Source: Thermoplasmatota archaeon (GTDB taxonomy: Archaea > Thermoplasmatota > Thermoplasmata > Thermoplasmatales > GCA-001856825). Taken from it: 64,000 nt of DNA. The stretch covers positions 1 to 64,000 of the forward strand of contig JAMCUN010000026.1 in assembly GCA_023381415.1 (NCBI GenBank). Reading direction: 5' to 3'. Position 1 is the first letter of the stretch, and the number at the start of each line of letters is the position of its first letter. The position numbers and the translations under genes were made by a program. The notes under the pieces are model-generated. The model saw only the letters and a program-made list of their open reading frames with translations. It searched no databases and was not told where the DNA came from. Positions 41,451 through 48,904 of this stretch are shown piece after piece.

Positions 41451-42467
41451 GTGTGGATTCCATCATCTTCTGTGCTATTGGACCCGGATCTGAATGTTCC
41501 TCCGTACCTGAAGGTGTCTTCTGTCCGGGTCGGGATAGACGATCGTGAAGGAATGTTGAGATGGCTGGCTCAAGGATACGGGGCCTCTATGTCCTACCTC
41601 TCAAAGGAAGAGCGACTGAGGAAAGTCAATGACACTTCCCTTCTTTTGCGCGACTCAAAATCAGTGATGGTCTTCCTGCTGAACTACAGGAGAGCGAACG
41701 GATCCAGGTCTGGATACGGGAGGATAGCAACCTACGCTGGCTTCAGGGACTATCATGATTTCTTCAAGAAGATGATCGATTGTTTCATGATAGAAAACGG
41801 CCTGTTCTCACGTGAGTTCAGAAGCTACGTTGACACAGGTCCCATACTTGAAAGGGGCCTTGCCTTTAAATCTGGACTCGGATGGATCGGCAGGAACTCC
41901 ATGTTGATTAACCCTTCTTTCGGTTCCTTCACATTCTTGGGGACCGCAGTGAGCGACGAGCGACTGGACTCTTCCTTCATACCATCCCCCGGCTCTTGCG
42001 GGAGCTGCACCAAATGTATCGATAGCTGCCCAACAGGAGCAATAAATCCAGACAGGACAGTCGACTCAAATCTGTGCATATCCTACCACACCATAGAAAA
42101 CAGGGGAGTCATCCCAAGACACATTTCCGAAATGATGGGAGACATGGTCTTTGGATGTGACATATGCAACGAAGTTTGTCCGTGGAACAGGGAAATTAAG
42201 GGTTCTACTTTTGAGCCAGTTCGTGAATCACAGTATTTCAACAGATTGAAACTGGAGGAGATTGCATTTATCGAGAGTGAGGCGTTCAACAGGACATACA
42301 AGGAAAGTGCGATAAGGAGGTCAACATTCAGCGGTTTCGCAAGAAACGCTGTCGTAGCACTGTTCAACGAGGGAAGAACTGATATCGTAAAAGAGGTTTC
42401 CAAGATGTTCGACGATATTAGGAAGGATCAGGCGTTACTTCTTCTCAATGAGGATCAACACCAATAG
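41451..42467 (+). CDS. queG: Epoxyqueuosine reductase family (QueG-like) iron-sulfur protein
   Basis: The 338-residue protein has the QueG plan: a cobalamin-binding N-terminal part (YGASMSYLSKEERLRKVNDT, LGWIGRNSMLINPSFGSFTF), two 4Fe-4S sites (GSCGSCTKCIDSCPTGAINP and FGCDICNEVCPWNREIKG) and the C-terminal segment YKESAIRRSTFSGFARNAVV. In bacteria QueG makes queuosine in tRNA. Archaea normally make archaeosine, so the substrate here is uncertain. It starts GTG at 41451 and shares a promoter region with a PurM-like gene. Confidence 0.83.
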   Translation: MWIPSSSVLLDPDLNVPPYLKVSSVRVGIDDREGMLRWLAQGYGASMSYLSKEERLRKVNDTSLLLRDSKSVMVFLLNYRRANGSRSGYGRIATYAGFRDYHDFFKKMIDCFMIENGLFSREFRSYVDTGPILERGLAFKSGLGWIGRNSMLINPSFGSFTFLGTAVSDERLDSSFIPSPGSCGSCTKCIDSCPTGAINPDRTVDSNLCISYHTIENRGVIPRHISEMMGDMVFGCDICNEVCPWNREIKGSTFEPVRESQYFNRLKLEEIAFIESEAFNRTYKESAIRRSTFSGFARNAVVALFNEGRTDIVKEVSKMFDDIRKDQALLLLNEDQHQ

Positions 42468-42474
42468 GCTACTT

Positions 42475-42529
42475 TTATCCCGGAAATTAGATCAACGAAG
42501 TTGTGGGTCTTACATCTTTTCCGGGATAA
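42475..42529. repeat. 12-base perfect inverted repeat after queG
   Basis: TTATCCCGGAAA (42475-42486) and TTTCCGGGATAA (42518-42529) are exact reverse complements with a 31-base spacer. They start eight bases after the queG stop codon. They could form a hairpin in the transcript or be ends of a small decayed element. Confidence 0.6.
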
Positions 42530-42979
42530 CATAAAGAAGCGCATGATCCGAAATCTCCAGAACGTATGACTGTTCTGAATCTGAGACAGATAAATGTCAA
42601 TCCTAGAGAAATCCGGGCCTCAAGGATTACCGGTTCAAAGTTTGTTCCTGTCCTACTGCTTTTCAGTAGCACCCCTTTACCGGAATTTATCTGCATGGAA
42701 TCAGAAGGCTCTTCAATGGTTCCAGCACCTGCATTCTGGGAGCCCATCGAGAAATTATGCTATCGACTTTTCACAAATGTTGCGCAACGACCCTCTTCAG
42801 TCAGTGCCTATCCATAATGCAGTATTTCATCGTGCTCCGTTGAATGTTTTCACACATCCCCCAGCTTTCCGTTTTAGATCATTTGAAAATTTACTTCAAT
42901 ACTGAACTGAGCTGTTCGCCATGATGCAAGTTATGTTCTATAGTTGATACGAATTTTAGTGGCCTCCCAAAACAACTTC

Positions 42980-42987
42980 TTTATATC
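42980..42987 (+). promoter_or_regulatory. TATA box of the 108-residue protein gene
   Basis: TTTATATC is centred about 23 bases before the ATG at 43006. Confidence 0.4.
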
Positions 42988-43005
42988 AATTTACGTTGCA
43001 GATTC

Positions 43006-43332
43006 ATGCTGAGCAAGAAAGTGATGGTCATTAATATATCATCTTTTTACGATCAGGAGACCAGGACTAGAGGAAGAGAGATAGACCTGGATGAGTATGT
43101 AACAGAGAAGGACAGGGCGGTGCAGAGTTTCACATTCGGACCTGATTTCGTTAACGACCTGATGAAGGGGATTTCTCAAACTGTCGGAATCCAGTCGAGG
43201 CCAAACCAGAAGCTAATCCTGAGACTGACGGATGAGGAGTACGAATCGCTTGGGATCAAGTTCGAAGTCAACGACATCTACTCACTGACCTTTGAAGAGG
43301 GAAGAATAGAGTTCAGAAGGGACAGTATCTGA
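43006..43332 (+). CDS. Conserved-looking hypothetical protein
   Basis: I do not recognise this 108-residue soluble protein. It begins LSKKVMVINISSFYDQETRT, has a patch rich in charged residues (GREIDLDEYVTEKDRAVQSF), and ends with a strand-rich part (KLILRLTDEEYESLGIKFEV, then NDIYSLTFEEGRIEFRR). No membrane segment, signal or metal site is seen. A TATA box at the leaderless distance supports expression. A TPR gene follows 95 bases downstream with its own promoter. Confidence 0.6.
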   Translation: MLSKKVMVINISSFYDQETRTRGREIDLDEYVTEKDRAVQSFTFGPDFVNDLMKGISQTVGIQSRPNQKLILRLTDEEYESLGIKFEVNDIYSLTFEEGRIEFRRDSI

Positions 43333-43397
43333 TATTCAGTTTTCAGTTTTACAAAAGAATGGTAGTAAAATAAATCAATTTAATCTTGTACGAAATC

Positions 43398-43406
43398 TTT
43401 TAATAT
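43398..43406 (+). promoter_or_regulatory. TATA box of the first TPR gene
   Basis: TTTAATATC is centred 26 bases before the ATG at 43428, as expected for a leaderless transcript. Confidence 0.45.
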
Positions 43407-43427
43407 CCTAATTCCAATAATTACATA

Positions 43428-43964
43428 ATGAAGGATGGGGAGCACCAAACTTTAGCCACTGCTTTAAACCCTGAGAGAATGGAGAGGGCTCTTGAAAGGG
43501 ATAGGCAAGAAATAGAGATAGAGAACCAGATAGAAAAATTCAGAAACTTGAGCACATCATCCGTAGACAAGAAAGAAAAGGATGACATGATATGGAAGAT
43601 CTCTAGGAGATATTACGAACTTGCCAATGGGATGGTCGAGGACGCCCTATATTCTGAAGCAGTCGATCTTTATTCCAAGTCCATAACAATATTGAAGAAA
43701 GGAAGCAACAGGAAAGCAGTAGATTCGTATTTTAATCGTGCAATCACGCTTGCAATGCTCGGATATCCGAAGATGGCACTGGATGACCTCAGGGCAATCT
43801 CAAGGATCAAGCCTGAAAAGGCAGATGTATACTTCGTCAAGGGACAGATATTCGAAAGTCTGGGGAAGGATAGGCTTGCAGAAAGGATGTACAGCAGAAG
43901 CCTTAGCATCGATCCGTCGTTCTACCGGGCAGCTCACAGTTTGGAGCACATCAGGCTTAGATAG
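43428..43964 (+). CDS. Tetratricopeptide repeat protein
   Basis: The 178-residue protein has an N-terminal charged helix (LERDRQEIEIENQIEKFRNL) and about three TPR units from residue 60 on: YYELANGMVEDALYSEAVDL with YSKSITILKK, SYFNRAITLAMLGYPKMALD with DLRAISRIKP, and DVYFVKGQIFESLGKDRLAE with RMYSRSLSID. TPRs bind protein partners, but the partner is unknown. A second TPR gene lies at 57330-57992; the two share only the repeat pattern. Confidence 0.8.
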   Translation: MKDGEHQTLATALNPERMERALERDRQEIEIENQIEKFRNLSTSSVDKKEKDDMIWKISRRYYELANGMVEDALYSEAVDLYSKSITILKKGSNRKAVDSYFNRAITLAMLGYPKMALDDLRAISRIKPEKADVYFVKGQIFESLGKDRLAERMYSRSLSIDPSFYRAAHSLEHIRLR

Positions 43965-44080
43965 TTGCTCTTAAGATTTGGCAAACAGCTGAAGGAATGC
44001 GCATGCGAAAACGGTGTCGGATGCGCTGGGCTGTTGATGCAATCAATCTTACCTCCAATCGGAAATATACGTAGAAAATA

Positions 44081-44088
44081 ATTTTATT
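44081..44088 (+). promoter_or_regulatory. TATA box upstream of the GltD-like gene
   Basis: ATTTTATT predicts transcription from about 44110, which is just before the TTG start (44121) and on top of an 18-codon frame that begins at 44108. Confidence 0.4.
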
Positions 44089-44120
44089 ACCGTAAGAACT
44101 GTAGTAAATGGTGGACCTAT

Positions 44121-45563
44121 TTGAACTATGTGAATTACTCGAGAGTACCTATAAAACATTATGAACCGGAGAGCAGAGTAAGGAGCTTAGATATTCAAAC
44201 ACTCGTGCCTTACACGCTCGAAGAAGTGACAGCAGAGGCTTCGAGGTGTCTCGGTTGTGGCCTATGTATAGAAGGCTGCCCAGCGAGAATAGATGTACCT
44301 GGTTTCCAGATAGCAGTCAGGAACGGTAACCTGGCGGAAGGGCTCAAGATCAACTTCGAGAAACTTCCTTTCGTCGGTGTATGCGGGAATGTCTGTCCCC
44401 CGAGGTCATTAGACGAGTGTGTTCTTGACGACAACAAAGGCCCGGTAGCAACCAGGCACATCAAGAGATTCATTTCAGATAACGTGGAAGATTACAGAAG
44501 CACTTTAGGGGTAGTGGTCAATGACCTCGGGGGACATCCCAGAGTCGCGATAATAGGCGGTGGACCCTCAGGGTTGTCAACAGCATTCTATCTTTCCATA
44601 AACGGAATCCAAGTAGATGTTTATGAGCAGACGGACAGACCTGGCGGAATGATGGTTCACGGCATTCCAGACTTCAGGCTTTCCAGAAGCACTGTTCAGA
44701 AGGAAGCCGACCACGTGCTTTCCTATGGAGCCCACATATATTACAACAAGAAGATAGGCAGGGACATAAAGTTCGAGGACCTCCTGCAGAAGTATGATGC
44801 AGTCTACATTGCCATAGGTAACTGGAGGCCATCCAGGACTAGAACCCCGGGAGCGGATCTCAAAGGAGTCTATCACGCACTCGATTTCCTTGGACAGATA
44901 AATAACGGGCATAAAATAGACGTCGGAGACACTGTAGCAATAATCGGAGGGGGATTCACTGCCTTCGATGCTGCAAGGATATCCCTTAGAAGCGGAGCTA
45001 AGAAGGTTATAGTTATGTACAGGAGGGCTGTCACAGACAGACCAGGTTATCCTTCGAGTAATGCAGAGGAAGAACTGGAAGAGGCAGAAGAAGAGAAGGT
45101 CGAGTTCATGTGGGAGGTTACACCGATACAGTACTATGGAGTTGATGGGAAGGTAAAGGGGATCAAGTACTGGAAAAACCAAATGGTAGACACAGGGAAG
45201 GGGAGGAGGGAACCTGTACCGATAAAGGACAAGGAGTATTCGGTCGAAGTGGACACTGTTGTCGAGGCGACCGGGCAGAAAGGTGATCTGTCATTCATAC
45301 CAGAAGAGATAATGAAGAGGATTAGTCTGACACCTTCAGGGGATGTAATTGTAAATCAGTACAACATGACGACCTACCCAGGCATATTCGCCGGAGGGGA
45401 CGTGACAAATGCAAGGAAGGATATCATAAGCGGCGTTGCCGACTCTGGGAGAGCCAGCATGGGAATACTCTTCTATTTCAAGGAGACTGGAAAGATAGAG
45501 AAAGTCCCTGCAAAGCTGGTAAACTTCGAAAGCGGCCCTTATGCAGAAAACTTCTACGCATAG
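44121..45563 (+). CDS. GltD-like NAD(P)H-dependent Fe-S flavoprotein oxidoreductase
   Basis: The 480-residue protein matches the glutamate synthase small chain/GltA group: an N-terminal Fe-S part with SRCLGCGLCIEGCPARIDVP and VGVCGNVCPPRSLDECVLDD, an FAD site (VAIIGGGPSGLSTAFYLSIN), an NAD(P) site (TVAIIGGGFTAFDAARISLR) and the end ATYPGIFAGGDV-like TTYPGIFAGGDVTNARKDII. No large glutamate synthase chain or NfnA-like partner is next to it, so it may act alone, as in archaeal GltA. The start is TTG 44121, or GTG 44130 three codons later. A short overlapping frame precedes it. Confidence 0.82.
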   Translation: MNYVNYSRVPIKHYEPESRVRSLDIQTLVPYTLEEVTAEASRCLGCGLCIEGCPARIDVPGFQIAVRNGNLAEGLKINFEKLPFVGVCGNVCPPRSLDECVLDDNKGPVATRHIKRFISDNVEDYRSTLGVVVNDLGGHPRVAIIGGGPSGLSTAFYLSINGIQVDVYEQTDRPGGMMVHGIPDFRLSRSTVQKEADHVLSYGAHIYYNKKIGRDIKFEDLLQKYDAVYIAIGNWRPSRTRTPGADLKGVYHALDFLGQINNGHKIDVGDTVAIIGGGFTAFDAARISLRSGAKKVIVMYRRAVTDRPGYPSSNAEEELEEAEEEKVEFMWEVTPIQYYGVDGKVKGIKYWKNQMVDTGKGRREPVPIKDKEYSVEVDTVVEATGQKGDLSFIPEEIMKRISLTPSGDVIVNQYNMTTYPGIFAGGDVTNARKDIISGVADSGRASMGILFYFKETGKIEKVPAKLVNFESGPYAENFYA

Positions 45564-45596
45564 GAGACCGACCCTTTAGCAGCAAAGGACAGAGGA

Positions 45597-45606
45597 AAAT
45601 ATATAA
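45597..45606 (+). promoter_or_regulatory. TATA box of the small gene pair
   Basis: AAATATATAA lies about 20 bases before TTG 45622 and about 27 before 45629. No in-frame ATG or GTG lies exactly at that point. Confidence 0.4.
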
Positions 45607-45621
45607 CCCCATAACAGATTT

Positions 45622-45828
45622 TTGGAAAGGAGATGGGATCCTCCTGAGCCGGCACGGCCGAACCTTCTAACGAATGACGATTCCTACCTAGGAGAGATAT
45701 TGATGGATGATACAATAAATGTGTTGGAACAGAGAAAGGAGTACCTGAGAGTTTTGAGGGACAAGATCCGGGCGGCAAAAATGGATCGGGACCTCTTCAC
45801 CAAGAAACTTGAGGAGGTGGAGGGATGA
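45622..45828 (+). CDS. Small coiled-coil protein
   Basis: I do not recognise this protein. From the TTG it has 68 residues, a Pro-rich start (RRWDPPEPARPNLLTNDDSY) and a helical, charged C-terminus (NVLEQRKEYLRVLRDKIRAA, KMDRDLFTKKLEEVEG). An ATG at 45703, preceded by GGAGAG, could also be the start and would keep only the coiled coil. Its stop overlaps the next gene by four bases, so the two are translated together. Confidence 0.5.
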   Translation: MERRWDPPEPARPNLLTNDDSYLGEILMDDTINVLEQRKEYLRVLRDKIRAAKMDRDLFTKKLEEVEG

Positions 45829-46025
45829 ATGATTATGAAGCAAAGAGGGAACTTTGGATCACAGAAATGGAGTTGGCATCTCTTAGGTTTGAATACTATG
45901 GTCTGATCACTGGAAACAGGATAATGGCGATTAAATTGTTCGGTTACAGGTCTCAGAAACCGGAAGATTTTCCAGAAGAGCTTACCAGGAGAATGGAATT
46001 CTACCTTAAGGATGGGAGAGAGTAG
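45825..46025 (+). CDS. Small helical protein, paired with the coiled-coil protein
   Basis: The 66-residue protein (MNDYEAKRELWITEMELASL, then RFEYYGLITGNRIMAIKLFG) has no family I know. It begins ATGA over the stop codon of the previous gene. Tight coupling of two tiny proteins suggests that they form a complex. It converges with the S9 peptidase gene 10 bases downstream. Confidence 0.5.
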   Translation: MNDYEAKRELWITEMELASLRFEYYGLITGNRIMAIKLFGYRSQKPEDFPEELTRRMEFYLKDGRE

Positions 46026-46035
46026 CAACTTAATT

Positions 46036-47904
46036 TCATTTTGACCTGATGATTTTTGACTCAAACCAGCCGGTGATTTCCTCAAGTCTTTTCACCCTGT
46101 TCTTGGGCTTACCACCCCTTGACAGGTCGTGATTTTCCCCCTTGAATGATATCATCCTCACTTCCGAACCCTGTTTTCTCAACTGAGTGAAAAGTTCGTA
46201 AGCCTGCCATATGGGACATCTGTAATCCTCCTCTGAATGTACTATAAGCAGGGGGGTCTTCACGTTAGTAGCAAATTTCAGAGGAGACTTGTTCCAGAAG
46301 TGTTGCAGGTCTTCGTATGGAGTCCCCCCTATCTGGTCAGAGTTGAACCTTGGGCCAATGTCGCTGGAAAAGTAAAATGAAATCTGGTCACTTATGGACC
46401 TGTCAGTTACTGCGGCCCTGAACCTGTCGGTATGACCTACAATCCAGTTCACCATGAACCCACCGTACGATCCCCCTATCACTCCCATTCCTTCCCTGCT
46501 CACACCGAAGTTGTTTATTGCAAAATCTGCAATCTCCATGATGTCCTGGTAGTCTCTCTCTCCGTAATGCCCCTTGATTTCCAGTGCGAAATTATCCCCG
46601 TAACTGTCGCTCCCCCTTGGATTTGAGTAGATTACGCTGAATCCCAAGGAATTCAGAAGGTGAAATTCAAACATGAATGCCTCCCCGTACGACGTCCTTG
46701 GACCGCCGTGAATCTCCAGAATGCTTGCGTCTTTCCTTCCTTTGAGGAACCAACCTTCGATTTCCATTCCGTCACTCGCCTTCATCTTGAAATTCCTTGC
46801 CTTTCTAAGTTCCCTCCTCTCCACCCTAGAATTTATAGTAGTAATCCTCCTGCTCTTCCCATCAAATTCGTATATTTCCTGAGGGAGGTTAGACGACTGG
46901 GCAATGTAGTAGATAGCATCACCTTTGAAGTCAAATGTGTCAACAGAAAAATCACCGCATACTATGGCCTTGAGCTCTTCCCCGATACCAACCCTGTAAA
47001 TGCCTGCCCTGCCTCCGACCGTTGCCAAGAAGAATATGCTTCCGTCATGGGGAAGCATCGTCCTTGAATTGCCCATCCTTGAATCAGAGTTGACGGAGTT
47101 CTCTGGTGAGATGTCATATTTTTCCAGTAAGTTGGTGAGTTTCCTCCCTCTATAGGCATATATCTTTGAGCTCTCGAATATGCTGCGTTTCTGCTTGCGG
47201 AACTGGAAGTATAAAGTTCCATCTCTGTCGTACACCGGGTCGCTTACCCCTCCCTTCACATCCTCCATGAACCTGATTTCCCTGCTTGCGGTGGAAAGTA
47301 TACCGATCCTGTTATCATATACATCCCAGTTTTCTGGTCTCACCACGACCGCGATGTCCCTTGTTGCAGGATCTACGGCAAAATCTACTATCTCGTCCTC
47401 CCCTTCCAGGATTGTTTGAACCCTTCCGTTGGGTCTTAGGTATACCAACTTGGACCCCACGCCTGGAAAGAAACCTTCACCGTTGAAATAAATTGGATAC
47501 TTTTCAATTATCTTGAAATCTTCTGACTTTGGCTTATCCTGCGCCATCACATATAGCCCCTTTGAAGAACTGTCCCATTGCATCTTCTTCACAGTCATTT
47601 CAGTTTCCCAAACGGTTCTTTCACGACCTGACTCTATGTCCTTTACCAGTATTGTCGTCTTCTTTTCTTCCTTTACTGCATAAGCCATCCTGAATCCCGT
47701 CTGATCTATTACTGAATCTCTGTCCTCTCTGCCCCTCGTGTATTTTACGGCACCTGTCCCTTTCAGTTCCATGATCTCAGATTCGTATTTGTTAGCCTTT
47801 TCGATTGGCCTGAATTCTTCGAAGAATATTCTTCCGTTTGCCACATTCAAGTTTCCAAGAAATTTCATATCGTAGAAATCTTCCACTTTCAGCGAGGACA
47901 TCAT
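46036..47904 (-). CDS. S9 family peptidase (acylaminoacyl peptidase-like)
   Basis: The 622-residue protein has an N-terminal beta-propeller region and a C-terminal alpha/beta hydrolase with the catalytic Ser in GMGVIGGSYGGFMVNWIVGH, the Asp in TPLLIVHSEEDYRCPIWQAY and the His in MISFKGENHDLSRGGKPKNR. The order and spacing match the S9C acylaminoacyl peptidases. It probably degrades short peptides in the cytoplasm; no signal peptide is present. A TATA box (about 47924-47935, minus strand) lies about 27 bases before the ATG. Confidence 0.9.
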   Translation of the reverse strand: MMSSLKVEDFYDMKFLGNLNVANGRIFFEEFRPIEKANKYESEIMELKGTGAVKYTRGREDRDSVIDQTGFRMAYAVKEEKKTTILVKDIESGRERTVWETEMTVKKMQWDSSSKGLYVMAQDKPKSEDFKIIEKYPIYFNGEGFFPGVGSKLVYLRPNGRVQTILEGEDEIVDFAVDPATRDIAVVVRPENWDVYDNRIGILSTASREIRFMEDVKGGVSDPVYDRDGTLYFQFRKQKRSIFESSKIYAYRGRKLTNLLEKYDISPENSVNSDSRMGNSRTMLPHDGSIFFLATVGGRAGIYRVGIGEELKAIVCGDFSVDTFDFKGDAIYYIAQSSNLPQEIYEFDGKSRRITTINSRVERRELRKARNFKMKASDGMEIEGWFLKGRKDASILEIHGGPRTSYGEAFMFEFHLLNSLGFSVIYSNPRGSDSYGDNFALEIKGHYGERDYQDIMEIADFAINNFGVSREGMGVIGGSYGGFMVNWIVGHTDRFRAAVTDRSISDQISFYFSSDIGPRFNSDQIGGTPYEDLQHFWNKSPLKFATNVKTPLLIVHSEEDYRCPIWQAYELFTQLRKQGSEVRMISFKGENHDLSRGGKPKNRVKRLEEITGWFESKIIRSK

Positions 47905-48022
47905 CCATCCAACTGTTTTCCTTATAAAAAATATACCTTAACTTCAAGAACTTCAGACCAAGGATGTTGACGAATTTCTTCTTTTGTTATAACGGAAATG
48001 TTATTAGTCTAAGATACCATTC

Positions 48023-48844
48023 GTGGCTGCTATAGAAGGGGAAAATATGGATTGGGGAATGAGTAACAGGCTGTCAAGGATGATAAAACCGTCGACTGGG
48101 AGGTCAGTTATGCTAGCAGCGGATCATGGGTATTTCATGGGCCCTACTCACAAGCTAGAGAACCCGAGAAGAATGCTGGAACCTCTACTGCCTTATGCTG
48201 ACACCGTCGCTGTGACAAGAGGAGTTCTGAGGACATCAATAGATCCAAAATGGGATACCCCCATACTCCTGAGAGTATCGGGAGGGGCTAGTGTCCTCAA
48301 GGAGGACTTGAGTGATGAGGAGATCACGACGTCGATGCAGGATGCAGTACGTCTCAACGTCTCCGCTGTAGCAATTTCGATATTTGTAGGAACGGCGCAC
48401 GAGAAACAGTCACTAGTAAATCTGTCAAAGCTCGTCAACGATGGAGAGGAGTATGGAATGCCGGTGATGGCTATCACTGCGGTGGGAAAGGAACTTGAGA
48501 AGAGGGATGCAAAATATCTGGCACTTGCCTGCAGGCTTGGCGCAGAGATAGGAGCCCACATAGTGAAGACTTACTACTGCGAGAATTTCAGGAAAGTCGC
48601 GGATGGAAGCCCCGTTCCTCTTGTTGTGGCGGGTGGACCAAAACTGAACACAGAACTGGACGTTTTCAATCTTGTGTACAACGCCCTCCAAGAAGGTGCA
48701 GTTGGGGTTGATATGGGAAGGAACATCTGGCAGCACGAATATCCAGTTGCGATGATCAAATCCATCAGAGCCATTGTTCACGAGAAGGCTACGGTCAAAG
48801 AGGCACTTGACATATTTCAGGAGAGCAAAGGGAAATCAAAGTAA
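48023..48844 (+). CDS. LsrF/DeoC-like class I aldolase
   Basis: The 273-residue protein resembles the archaeal class I aldolases grouped with LsrF and archaeal fructose-bisphosphate aldolase: SVMLAADHGYFMGPTHKLEN, AVTRGVLRTSIDPKWDTPIL, the likely Schiff-base Lys in GAHIVKTYYCENFRKVADGS, and the phosphate site VVAGGPKLNTELDVFNLVYN and GAVGVDMGRNIWQHEYPVAM. The GTG at 48023 gives the longest frame. ATG 48047, which follows GAAGGGG, is an alternative. The substrate cannot be set from sequence alone. Confidence 0.8.
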   Translation: MAAIEGENMDWGMSNRLSRMIKPSTGRSVMLAADHGYFMGPTHKLENPRRMLEPLLPYADTVAVTRGVLRTSIDPKWDTPILLRVSGGASVLKEDLSDEEITTSMQDAVRLNVSAVAISIFVGTAHEKQSLVNLSKLVNDGEEYGMPVMAITAVGKELEKRDAKYLALACRLGAEIGAHIVKTYYCENFRKVADGSPVPLVVAGGPKLNTELDVFNLVYNALQEGAVGVDMGRNIWQHEYPVAMIKSIRAIVHEKATVKEALDIFQESKGKSK

Positions 48845-48904
48845 ATTCTCCGTTCGGTGCGAGAGGAGGTACTCCACTTCCAACTCCCACTGAATTATGC
48901 CTGC

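Larger units (their letters stand above)
42468..43005. other. 538-base region without a recognised gene
   Basis: Open frames on both strands (longest about 103 codons on plus, 86 on minus) match no family I know and have unlikely composition. The left end has a 12-base perfect inverted repeat (42475-42529). The right end holds the TATA box (42980-42987) of the next gene. The middle could be a decayed gene or element. Confidence 0.4.

Noticed and set aside
42487-42905. Open frames of 83-103 codons (plus) and 86 codons (minus) in the gap after queG
   Set aside because: They overlap each other on opposite strands and none shows a domain, TATA spacing or Shine-Dalgarno; they are covered as an unexplained region.
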